Shown one piece after another: positions 35,629-45,587 of a DNA stretch of 64,000 nt; within the stretch, counting starts at the first letter, position 1; each line of letters begins with the position of its first letter. Source of the DNA: Capillidium heterosporum (Eukaryota > Entomophthoromycota > Entomophthoromycetes > Entomophthorales > Capillidiaceae); contig WBMQ01000010.1 in NCBI GenBank assembly GCA_016630905.1, positions 682,001-746,000 of the forward strand, read 5' to 3'. The notes under the pieces are model-generated. The model did not search any database, was not told the DNA's origin, and saw only the letters and a program-made list of their open reading frames with translations. The position numbers were made by a program, and so were the translations under genes.

Positions 35629-36053
35629 ATGTTTATAATGCTTCTCAAAGCTCCTATATTTCTAGATTTACCCACCTTAGTCAATCAATCTTGCATGCAC
35701 AAAGTCAACGTATTCAAGAATATTTTAAGTCTCTCATGGAATATCAAAATCGACAGTAGTAGTAATAGCTTCGTCAAATTCGATTGCAAGGACTACAATG
35801 GCTGTAAAAGAGATTGAAAGGACAGTTTCGAAAAGGCTTGTAAAGCAAACATAAACAAGTATAGCCACCACCATATCAGCATCGACACTTTCAATTACAA
35901 GACTGAAAAGACTTTCAATAAGAATGTTGAAATCAACTTTATAAATGGTATGTCAGCAGGCGATAGCTTATATAAGGAGTTATCGAGCGGTAAGGCGTGA
36001 ATTTTACCAACGTTACTTTTAAGGATCCTTCTATCAGTAGACTGTTCCAATAA
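35629..36053 (+). pseudogene. Decayed family B small secreted protein, copy B1
   Basis: It aligns with the intact gene at 38464-38880 from HKVNVFKNILSLSWNIKID onwards. The homologous frame is cut by TGA at 35815-35817, which sits where the intact protein has Trp60. It continues with INKYSHHHISIDTFNYKTEKTF (intact: TIDTWNYKTQRGF). A further 1-nt slip occurs near 35997, after which VNFTNVTFKDPSISRLFQ ends at TAA 36051-36053. The signal-peptide region is also degraded. Confidence 0.6.
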
Positions 36054-37089
36054 ATCTTATTTAACTCCATCGCGACTTTATCTAAGTATACTGAATTCTT
36101 ATAAGCACTACTTTCATAAGAAATGGAATATATATACTCAATACTAGTTTTTTACGATTTAAAGTGTCTTGTTTATAATAACTATTTTAATCTAGTGATT
36201 AAACTAGAGATTTGAACAATATGTAAAATATTCAAGCACAATTTATGCCCAAATAAATTTAAATTGAATTCGGATTTTTTGGTCAAGTGTGCTACTTTAG
36301 TTTAAATCGGCAAAAGTATAGCCAATTGTTAAAGTAGGCCGATAAATGTATTTTAGATAGTTCAATCTGAAAAGATGCTACATATAAGTAGCTGTTCTCT
36401 GAATAAAGGTACACTTGAATATAAAACTAGTTTCTCTTTAGCAAAACGATAATCGGTATATCTATCACCATTACTATTTAATAAGGAACGAACATTTATT
36501 TTAAAACTATACTAACTTTGTTATAAATTAGCAATGAGCTTGTTCCGTACAGAAACTCTTATAGAATACCATTCTCAAAGGAAACTTGTTTTCCAAAGTT
36601 TTATATAGTGCATTCTTTTCAGGTGGGAAAACTTCATTTTAAAACCTATATACATTGGAAAAACTCGTCTGGATGAAAACTTTGATATGGCATAGTCTTC
36701 AATTAACCCTTGTTATACGGCATGAGTGACTTGTATAGTTTTTGATAGTACAAAATCTATTCAAATATATTTTAACTATAGCTGCTATACATTTGGATTG
36801 GAACCGTTAAAGTTTAAGCATCAGAAGTGTCAAGTATCAAAGTTTAAAGAATTTTATCAAAATATAGCTTAGATGTAGCGTCAGCTATTTAAACACAACT
36901 CTCTATTGACTAAATAAGTGAGGCATATTCTAATTACATAAAATTGAGAATATAAATCGATATAGGTTCATTTACTATATAATACTCTTCCTTGGATCCA
37001 AGTATTTCCAATAATTGATACTGTCCATTCATCTTCATCACGCTGCCATTCGCTTCACTAGCCTTTGTAAAGCGAAACTTCGAAATCAT
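36054..37089. other. Intergenic, no gene seen
   Basis: AT-rich spacer inside the family B cluster. I see nothing supportable in it. Confidence 0.5.
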
Positions 37090-37097
37090 TATATAAA
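37090..37097 (+). promoter_or_regulatory. TATA box remnant of B2
   Basis: TATATAAA 65 nt upstream of the B2 ATG, at a spacing similar to those of B3 (39640) and the intact copy (38397). Confidence 0.5.
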
Positions 37098-37161
37098 TCG
37101 ATCTGACAAGCTTCAAAAACTACAGGCTATAAACAGTTACAAATAGAATTATTTATTGAGC

Positions 37162-37633
37162 ATGATGCTCAAGGTCTTAGCTTTTATTAGCTTACTCATC
37201 TCAGTTGCTATTTTGCGTACATAAGGCTTAAATCCAGTCAGGTCTAGAAAATTTATAATGTACTGTTGACGCTGACGATGATAGTGGCAACCCGGTCCAA
37301 TCAAAACATAATGACTGAAACAACTGTAGAAATAATTAGACGACCAGTACTTGAGGGAATTATAAAATCTAAATATACTTGTATAGAGGACATTGGCTTT
37401 CGATTAATACCTATAGCATAAACTTGAGCAAGAATTTCAGTGGATGCGCCAAGTTGATCAACTACGCTACTTCCGGCCTTGACATGTATTCTAGGAGTGA
37501 GTTTATTAATGATGAACTTAGAGTTGTTATTAACACTGTCGATAAGGATTTCGTTATTTACAGATCAATCCAAGTAGCTGTAGCTAACTTCATCATACCT
37601 TCTTCGAACAAGACTTGCAAGGTAACTCCTTAA
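37162..37633 (+). pseudogene. Decayed family B copy B2
   Basis: The signal peptide is preserved (MMLKVLAFISLLISVAILRT), then the frame is lost. Homology resumes with VDADDDSGNPVQ, with several stops in the homologous frame: TGA 37316-37318, TAG 37337-37339 and others. The TAG aligns with Trp60 of the intact protein by counting residues from the shared GNxVQ and CR motifs. The downstream open frame runs to 37633 (INTYSINLSKNFSGCAKL..). Confidence 0.55.
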
Positions 37634-38396
37634 ATATATTTGCCTATCAAATTATAATTAATAAATACTCTGTGTTAAATCGCTTATACAAATACCATTC
37701 TCCAATATAGCTTTATTTTTACATCAGTTTTAAAAATACATACTAGAATTCGATTTCATTTGCTCTTTAAATTTAATATATGATGTTAGTATGAAAACTT
37801 TCAATTGTCAACTTTGAAATATCAATAGATTGTGCAAATTTTTGGATCTTTGATTTGTATTGGCTATAATAATGATAAATGTGCTACTTTTTAGACGAAA
37901 TCTCAACTATATTTCCATATGCTATATACCTATCTATACAGCAGACAGATAAACTATATTTCTGAATTTTAAGCAGACTATAATTATGTAATCCAGCCTA
38001 TAAACTCATTACTATACGAAAAATTCAAAGTTTGTGATCATATGTTTCGGGTATCACCTTCACTTTTATTAAACTTTTCTTATCATATAGACCTATCGGC
38101 ACTAAACTTGTGTATCTATTTGTAATGAAAAGGTAAATGTGATGCTCTTGGCAATTAAAGTTTAAAGAGTTTCATCCACCTATACAAAGATACAATACCA
38201 TAACCCTTAACTTATTTCTTTGATTGGTTACTAATAAGATTCTACAAGCTCCATCACCTTTGATTTATAAGCAGGAAAATAAACCTATATTAGGTTATAT
38301 GCATCTCCTTATTTAGAGCATATCAAGTCATTTGTAAGTTCCATACCATTCCTACCTCGTTAACGGTACTTTTATCTATTTTGGTTTCCGATATAC
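37634..38396. other. Intergenic, upstream of intact family B gene
   Basis: AT-rich. Apart from the TATA box at its right edge I see nothing. Confidence 0.5.
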
Positions 38397-38404
38397 TATA
38401 TAAA
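38397..38404 (+). promoter_or_regulatory. TATA box of the intact family B gene
   Basis: TATATAAA 60 nt before the ATG. The same CTATATAAA context precedes B3 and B4 at 53-72 nt, so the core promoter was duplicated with the genes. Confidence 0.6.
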
Positions 38405-38463
38405 CCTATCTAGTAACTGTCAAAGGCAACAAGTTATCAACAGTTACAAATTTTCAATTCAAC

Positions 38464-38880
38464 ATGAAATTCATTATTCCCATCCTTACCACCCTACTCT
38501 TTTCAGTCGTCCAACCACGTACCTACAAAGCCGTAATAAGTTCCGATGCATTCGGTATAAAGTGTCAAGTCCAAGTAGAAGATGGCAGTGGCAACTTAGT
38601 ACAGACCGATTGTAACGGTGAGCACAGTTGTAGGTATGGTTGGAAGGATAGTCCTTCTGGTGATTATAGTGTAAGGATAGTAGGCTGCGATGCCAAACGT
38701 CTTACGATCGATACTTGGAACTATAAGACTCAACGAGGTTTCAACGGGGGTACCGATATCAAATTATCGTTAGGAGGTACTGGAAGTCTCGAGTACCATG
38801 GTGAATTTTCAGGTGAAGAAACCAAATGTGCTGGCGATGTACCTATTAAGGACCTTCCTACTGGAAAATCTATTGCCTAA
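38464..38880 (+). CDS. Small secreted protein, family B (intact copy)
   Basis: A single exon of 138 residues. Residues 1-18 are a signal peptide (MKFIIPILTTLLFSVVQP). The mature protein has five Cys (34, 50, 56, 75, 122), a central CRYGWKDSPSGDYSVRI segment and TIDTWNYKT. It looks beta-rich and Gly/Asp-rich, with no recognised family. A secreted effector or cell-surface role is only a guess. Four decayed copies lie on the same strand within 3 kb on either side (B1 35629, B2 37162, B3 39712, B4 40987), so this is the survivor of a local tandem expansion. The TATA box is at 38397-38404. The C-terminus (VPIKDLPTGKSIA) corresponds to FKDxP..xLxQ in the relics. Confidence 0.8.
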   Translation: MKFIIPILTTLLFSVVQPRTYKAVISSDAFGIKCQVQVEDGSGNLVQTDCNGEHSCRYGWKDSPSGDYSVRIVGCDAKRLTIDTWNYKTQRGFNGGTDIKLSLGGTGSLEYHGEFSGEETKCAGDVPIKDLPTGKSIA

Positions 38881-39639
38881 AGATATCACTTTGAAACTGT
38901 TAAATTGGTATCGTAAATTGAAATGCCTTATTAATAAATACTTTATTCAATATAGTTTTAAAACTTTATATAATTGGTTATTTTACATTTGACTGAAGTG
39001 GAATAGATTATTAGCACCAACACTCTTACAATAGCAAAATTTAGAACATTTTCTTAGTATGAGAAATTGAAATATATTTGTATCAAGCCTTTTATCTGAT
39101 TTACTTTATCACTATACTATTGAAAATTTACTTCCATTGGCACAAAATTAAACTTTATCATTTATCAATTATATTTGCATCTAACCAATGAACAATCATA
39201 GGCATATATGCTAGTGATTCAATAGCTATAAAATATAAAACTCCTTAGCTTATTTAAACAAGTATTTTGCTAGTATTGTAGATTCAGAGTTCGCTTTATC
39301 CCGTAAATCTTGAATATTTTTCTTTCCAACCAGGCAACCTTTATCACTTAAAAGCTACTTAAAATGATATAGCCATATGAGATGGATGCTTGGGGTATAA
39401 TGTCCATAACAATAAAGGTTTAAGGATTTTCTACATCATAAATTAGACTTTTTATTTAACACATTTTCCCGATTAGTTAATTTAGAAGACTTTTAATTTC
39501 GTAAATTTAGATTTGTGAGGAGGGAAATAAATATACTTTAGGCACTATTATTTCATTTAGTAGAGTGTTTCGATTCATATATCTACGCTACGCTACAGTT
39601 AAATTTGCCAGCCCTTAGAGATATGGATTTCGAAACCAC
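38881..39639. other. Intergenic, no gene seen
   Basis: Spacer between the intact family B gene and B3. I see nothing supportable in it. Confidence 0.5.
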
Positions 39640-39647
39640 TATATAAA
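39640..39647 (+). promoter_or_regulatory. TATA box remnant of B3
   Basis: TATATAAA 72 nt upstream of the B3 ATG, in the same ACTATATAAAC context as the intact gene. Confidence 0.5.
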
Positions 39648-39711
39648 CTATTTAGTTCATTTTATGAAAACTACAACTTGTCAACGATTTCATTATAAAG
39701 CTTTAGTCAAA

Positions 39712-40156
39712 ATGATGCTCAAGGTTCTCATTCATATCAGCCTACTCTCCTCAGCAGTAGTTTTGCGTACTTACAAGGCTGATTTTGAGATAGGTACATT
39801 CGATATATAATGCAACATTCACATCGATGACGATAGTAGCAACTACATCAAGGGATGCTGCTACGGGTATAACTACATCAACTCGAAATGAAAATAGCTC
39901 TTGAGGTGGCTACAGTATACACATGGAGCATTTTTACATGGGCTGTTTTTCGGTTAACACCTTGAATCATAAATATGGGAGAGAATTTACTAATGGCACC
40001 AATCTTGAATTTGTTGAAATCAGCACTGCCCTTAAGCATTATCGTAGAGAATTTTCGAGTGGCAAAGTAAGAAGTACTACCAACAGCACTTTTAAGAATC
40101 TCCCTATCCGTAGATTAGCTCAAGCGGTTTTAAATCGCACTACTGTAAGCTTCTGA
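39712..40156 (+). pseudogene. Decayed family B copy B3
   Basis: It opens with a good signal peptide (MMLKVLIHISLLSSAVVLRTYKA). The homologous frame is then stopped by a TAA after FDI and by TGA at 39889-39891, which aligns with Trp60 of the intact protein. A frame change near 39895 leads into an open stretch ending at 40156 (GGYSIHMEHFYMG.., EFSSGKVRSTTNSTFKNLP). Confidence 0.6.
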
Positions 40157-40926
40157 TAAGCTTGGTAATGTCAACCCTTGAGAATACTTATCTTGGAAAA
40201 TTTACTCGCTATACGACGTATTTTCAAGTGCTTATATAAATAGATATATTTAATCCATACAGCTTACATTTTCATATTATATATTTGTATATATATTTGA
40301 ATATACTTATATAAGATTGAATAGTACGAAATTTTTCAAAAGCACTACTTTCTCCAATTATGAAAGCATATGGTCAATTATACATCATATTTAAACTATT
40401 TATATTCTTTTATATATATTGATTCTAGCATTTCAAGGCAAGATAGTAACCTACAAGTCTCAGACATTTCTTTCTTTTAACATTGATATTCCTTTCACCA
40501 AAACCTACATTCAATAGACTAGGGCATCTGTAGAGACTAAAAATTTAGTTATGATACCTTTAGAATTCTTATTCTGATCAGCATATAACGAAATTTTGTT
40601 AACCTTATAATGAAGTAACGGACAGGTTCACTACCAAACTAGTCGGTGGTCTACATATTGAGTATTGTGATACATTTAGCGCTTAGTGGCTAAAGAGTAC
40701 TCATATTGTATACTTTATGCGTAGTACCATGAAGTTTAATATTTCCTAATTGATTAATGAGGTGAATTTCTTGGCAACATCAACTTTGATTTATACTGAA
40801 GAAAATCGATATGTTAGGCTTTATTGTAGAGTTCATCTAAAAAACCAAATCAGTTGTATAAACTATATGCATTCATTATCCTATCATTAACTTTGTTCGC
40901 TCTAGAAAGCAAAGTTTCGAAACAAC
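40157..40926. other. Intergenic, no gene seen
   Basis: Spacer between B3 and B4. I see no coding signal. Confidence 0.5.
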
Positions 40927-40934
40927 TATATAAA
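40927..40934 (+). promoter_or_regulatory. TATA box remnant of B4
   Basis: TATATAAA 53 nt upstream of the B4 ATG in the shared ACTATATAAA context. Confidence 0.45.
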
Positions 40935-40986
40935 ATCTCTGATCCAAACATAAAAGGCTACGAGCTATCAACAGATCAATATCAAC

Positions 40987-41413
40987 ATGATGTTCAAGGC
41001 TCTCATATTTATCAGCTTATTTGCTTCAGCTACCCTTTCACGTATCCTCAAGTCCAAAACCATCCCTAATATAAGCTCTATTAAATATGAGATTAATATC
41101 GATGACAATAGTGATAGTTCCGTTCACTTGGAGTGCCATGGCTACTGAGGCTATAGAGTCTGCTGAAAATATAGTTATTGGGATGGCTACAGTGTAAAAA
41201 TCAGTCAATGCGACAAATATTGTTTTAGTGCTAATGTTTGGAACTATAATATTGATGAAGGCTTTAATGGGAGGAGTTAATGTTAAATCACATGATGTTT
41301 TTAAGAGGTATGCGAAATATTATGATGAAGTTAGAGCTATCAACATTGTCTTTAAGGATCCACCTGCCAGTAAATTAGTTCAAATAGTTTTAACCCTACT
41401 GTTGTTTTTTTAG
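40987..41413 (+). pseudogene. Decayed family B copy B4
   Basis: The best-preserved relic. Signal peptide MMFKALIFISLFASATLS, then YEINIDDNSDSSVHLEC in frame. Two stops follow, TGA 41146-41148 and TGA 41164-41166. The second is at the position of Trp60 (VC-stop-KYSYWDGYSVKI against YGWKDSPSGDYSVRI). It continues as QCDKYCFSANVWNYNIDEGFNG, then loses frame. The last part (IVFKDPPASKLVQ) is in another frame and ends by 41413. Confidence 0.62.
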
Positions 41414-43632
41414 GATAAACTTGTCAAAGTCAATTTTCAAATACATCCGCCTTACAAGCTATTTTTGATGAGCACAGTAGTTTGAAATAGCCATGTCAAT
41501 AAATATTCTTATCAAATATAAGCTTTATTATATTTGCTTCCCTCCATCAACAGAATATTAAAGTTCTTTTTGAAATGTGCAAAATTGGAGTACCCATTCA
41601 TTCCAAGAAAACTCAGATTTTATATCGATTTCCTAGTTCAGTAGCAAAAGTGGGCTACTATTTGACTAAAGCCTGTTGCTCTAAATTGAATACATTGGTA
41701 TCTAGCTAACAAGGCGATGAAATATTTATTTAGTTTCTAAGTACTGATAATAAAAACACATAGTGGAGTTTAATATAGTAGCCTACTATACTATGACAAA
41801 TAAACTATCGGTGAGCGAAAGTCACAACTATTGATAGCTATTAAAAGCTACCTTGATTTTCATCTAAATTTAACTTTGCCACTTTCATCAATCGTCTACA
41901 ATTCAATACTATATAAGGGACATGAATCAGTAGTGGCTAAAATAGCAAGCTATAAATTATTGATATTTAGCAAGCTAAAATTATAGATGTTGATAAATAC
42001 TAACGATTTTGCAATTATATTGAAAATTTATCCGTCGATATTTGAAGTAACCATATATTTAGAAGCAAAATCCAAGCTTATTAAAACTATCTGATAAGAT
42101 GAACTTACGTATACACCTTTTTTAATTTCGTACCAAAACTAATGTGTTTTAATCACATTTATAAGGATATTCAGTGGGTTATGAAAGTAATAAGAATATT
42201 TATTATGTTGTAAGTGGATTTAAATCAGAGCTTCTTACGACGCCATTTAACACTATCTTTGGTGTTAAACCCAACTTCTTTAAGACAAAATATTCCCTTT
42301 TATTATTGAAATATATTATTTTGGTGTTATTAAAGGAAGTGGTGAGAAACTCTGACTTATACGGAGGTCTTCATAAGAATCTTTGGATGGATAGCGAATT
42401 TTTTAAACAGGCTTGGTAAAATTTCGAGTTTGACACTTTTACTACTCAGGTATTTAGATCAAGAGTTACTTGTAATATTATTATATTTATAATTAAAATT
42501 TGTCATAAAGTTGAACCCAGGGATTTTATTGTCTTTCGATTCTATAAGTGTGGTTAAGCTGCAATGATGAGCTTGGATGATCAACCTACTGACTGCCCCT
42601 TTGATGCCTTGAGCGGATATAACTATAGTATATTTATTGCTAAGCACACCGCTATATATATGTTTGCCATCCTGCTATATAGACATTATCTACGGGTATT
42701 TGAATTTGAATTACTTTGCTACTGTTTATTATATACTCTTGGATAATATTAAAGTGTAATTTTTCTACCACCATTTATATTTTTTAAATCTCGCTCTTAG
42801 GAAAAAAGTCCCTAAATAGATATGCAACCGTTAGTTCACAACTTTTTATATGGTAGATATGCTATAACTTGGATAGATGGAATTCTCTATGTAAATAAAT
42901 GTGTAAGATGAAAGCTATTTAGTTTCAATATTCCTTTAAGCATATGAAAAGGCCCAAAGTAATAATTATTTATTCTTATTTGATATAGTACATATACTTA
43001 TCGATAATATACCCTATTAAATATCTAATATTATTAATATATCTTCTAAATAATTCATCAACAAAACCGTTGCCTACTTTTAGGAAATGCTACTTTGCTT
43101 TTTTGAAAGGACCAACTGTATCTTTTGTCAAAACATATGGTGTTTTGAATGAAAAGATTGGTTTATCTTAGCTATTATAATCAATATAATATAAGGTACA
43201 TTTGTATATTTGGGGAGAAATATTCGATCTTTAACAGTTCCATCTCACATCTACTTCTTTATAAAGCAACATTTCTGGTATTATCATAACAATCCATATT
43301 CAACAAATAAAATTTATATGCTTAAGAAAATCTTTGAAACTATTGGTCTTCAAACACTCCCCATCTCAGTATTAGTCCCTTACTTTAGTGATTTGGAAGG
43401 ACTTGGTTCGTATATATATGAACTTTTTTATTTGGAATCGAAAGCTCATCCTTAGCTTAGGCCCCATCTATGCTATATACATATCAAAGCAACAATGTGC
43501 TAGAGTATTAACCCCTATATATTTTCAGTATAGGTTTCTACTTACACTAAAGCCTATAGTGGCAAAGTTTAAATAATATCCGATAAATAGAAACACTATA
43601 TTTACAAACACCATTCGATTTTATTACAAAAT
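41414..43632. other. Intergenic, no gene seen
   Basis: About 2.2 kb, AT-rich. Open frames at 42174-42419, 42564-42746, 43210-43455 and 43388-43576 (+) have no signal peptide, no domain and no codon pattern like the real genes. I list no gene. Confidence 0.5.
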
Positions 43633-44403
43633 TTAGTTGGCATTCTCGTTGATGAAGTCAATAGAGGAAGAAATGCGGTTGTATACACCAGGGTAATCCT
43701 TGAGAGCACAACCACGACCCCAAGATACAATACCGACCAAGTGAGTGATGCCATCAACCTCGGTGAACATAGGACCTCCCGAATCACCTTGGCAAGAATC
43801 CTTACCACCTTCGGGGTAGCCGGCACAAAACTGGGACTGAACATCAAGGTCAGGGTAGGGGACCTTACACTTCTGAGCGTTGAAGACAGGGACCTTAACC
43901 TCCAAAAGTACGGGGCTGAGGGAACCTCCCGATCGAGTAGTACCCCAACCAATAGTTTTGAGTAAGGTACCATCAGAGTCGGAGAGCTTACCGGCATCTA
44001 AGACGATACCGCTGGGATTACCAGCTGGGGCGTCTACCTTCCAGATGGCTACATCATTCAACTTGGGGTAGTTACTGTACTTGGGGTGGATGATCTGCTT
44101 GACTACCTTCAAAACTCTACCACCTTCCGATTCGCTGGTGTTACGTAGGTTGTGGCGGTGGACGTGAACGGTCCAGTCACTGGGGTTTCCGTAGGTGCAG
44201 TGGGCAGCAGTGATGACGGTGTTGCCGTTGTAGAGGGTACCACCGCAGTTGTGGCTGTTGCGGTTCTGCAAAGAGACAATCCAAGGGTAGCTGAACTTGG
44301 GGTTTACCTCGTAACCACCTACGATGCGTCCTTCGGGAATCTCGTGCTTCTGAGCACTGACTGATACTAATCCTAGGATCGATAATAATAGAAGACCTTG
44401 CAT
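43633..44403 (-). CDS. Trypsin-like serine protease, secreted (family S1)
   Basis: A single intronless exon of 256 residues. Residues 1-17 are a signal peptide. A short propeptide ends at Arg26, before the activation N-terminus IVGG (27-30). The catalytic triad is His68 (ITAAHC), Asp117 (NDVAI) and Ser208 (GDSGGP). Asp202, six residues before the Ser, is the S1-pocket Asp of trypsins and predicts cleavage after Arg/Lys. Cys pairs include those flanking His68 (C53/C69), C193, C204 and C232, as in the family. Such proteases are secreted by insect-associated and saprobic fungi to degrade protein. The frame is intact and more GC-rich than its surroundings. A TATAAAT sequence lies about 45-50 nt upstream. 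Confidence 0.95.
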   Translation of the reverse strand: MQGLLLLSILGLVSVSAQKHEIPEGRIVGGYEVNPKFSYPWIVSLQNRNSHNCGGTLYNGNTVITAAHCTYGNPSDWTVHVHRHNLRNTSESEGGRVLKVVKQIIHPKYSNYPKLNDVAIWKVDAPAGNPSGIVLDAGKLSDSDGTLLKTIGWGTTRSGGSLSPVLLEVKVPVFNAQKCKVPYPDLDVQSQFCAGYPEGGKDSCQGDSGGPMFTEVDGITHLVGIVSWGRGCALKDYPGVYNRISSSIDFINENAN

Positions 44404-44448
44404 TGCGTTTGTTTGCTTGTTAGATAGTATTTAGGCGACAACATCCCA

Positions 44449-44455
44449 ATTTATA
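44449..44455 (-). promoter_or_regulatory. TATA box of the trypsin-like gene
   Basis: TATAAAT read on the minus strand, 46 nt upstream of the start codon. The flank is otherwise unremarkable. Confidence 0.5.
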
Positions 44456-45587
44456 GTGCTTTTCAACCTTGTCTTTCGATGGCTCTAAAGTCATAGGTTT
44501 TGACGCCATCCCCTACCCGTGACTACTTTTTAGCAAAAAGACATGTGCTACTTTGCATCGAAATCCAACCTTTTACTGAATATTTCCTTATAAGGGTGGA
44601 GATATCTATATTTTACAAATTCTTTGAGAATTTGCACGTAGTACCTATATATATAGTTAAATGTACTTGTCAGATATATAAACTGACGGCCGTATAAGAA
44701 ACATTTTCCGGCCTATGTAGCCTATATGACCAGTTGACTTGGTCACCCGGTTGTTGAGATGAAATATATTTATGGCTGACGCTCAGTAGAATTCTTTTTC
44801 GAAGCCATCCTCGTTCTATAAATATATCCATAGGTATTATTTTTAACTTGATATATATAGCTACAAGCTGTTACTATTTTACTTTAAGCATATTCATATG
44901 AAGCCTAAGCCTCAAGCCCATCATAGATACATTTATTTGGTGAAGGGATCATCAAGATGGAGCTACATCGATACTCTATGGTACAGCTCGATTCCCATAG
45001 ACTGTAGATGTAGTATTTGCACTTGGGATATACTTTTGTTAGAGTTAGTTAATCGAGGAAAGCTCAGTAAGTTGGTGACACCTAATACAATTTAAAAGGA
45101 TATTATTCTTTATTTGAATCGGATCTAACTTTTTAATCAAGTCTTACTTAGATAACGCTTCTTGAAAGACAGTTGCTTCATTTTTTAAATATATAGAGCA
45201 ACTTTTTATATTGCAGAAATCATCTTGCAAGAGGATGGATTTGAGAGAAAGATGTTGTCCTTCATATCGCACCTCCTACATTTGAAATCTTAACTACCTA
45301 TCTAAATTCGAATACACTCATTATTTGTCTAGTACTTTTCGATTTTCTATTTAAAAACTAAAATATAAACTTCTAAACACATTTCCAAAAAACTATATCA
45401 CTTTTAACACTAAAACTAAACTTCTTAAAATCCAAATTTTAAAATAAACTTGATACAAAGTAGAATCACTTATAGTTCTATCATCCTAAACAAAGCCCAT
45501 TAAATAATTTAAAATTTTACTAAAGCCCTCCAAATCTCAAAAAACAAACCTCTATGCAGTACAACCGTCTCATCCCATAAACACAAA
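44456..45587. other. Intergenic, no gene seen
   Basis: Spacer between the trypsin-like promoter and the 3' end of the PLC gene. A frame at 44898-45095 (+) has no support. Confidence 0.5.

Noticed and set aside
35629-41413. Alternative genetic code with TGA read as Trp
   Set aside because: Intact genes in the window (trypsin, PLC, arrestin-like, G-beta, homeobox) use TGG for Trp and none needs TGA to be read as sense. The decayed copies also have TAA, TAG and frameshifts, which fits ordinary decay better.
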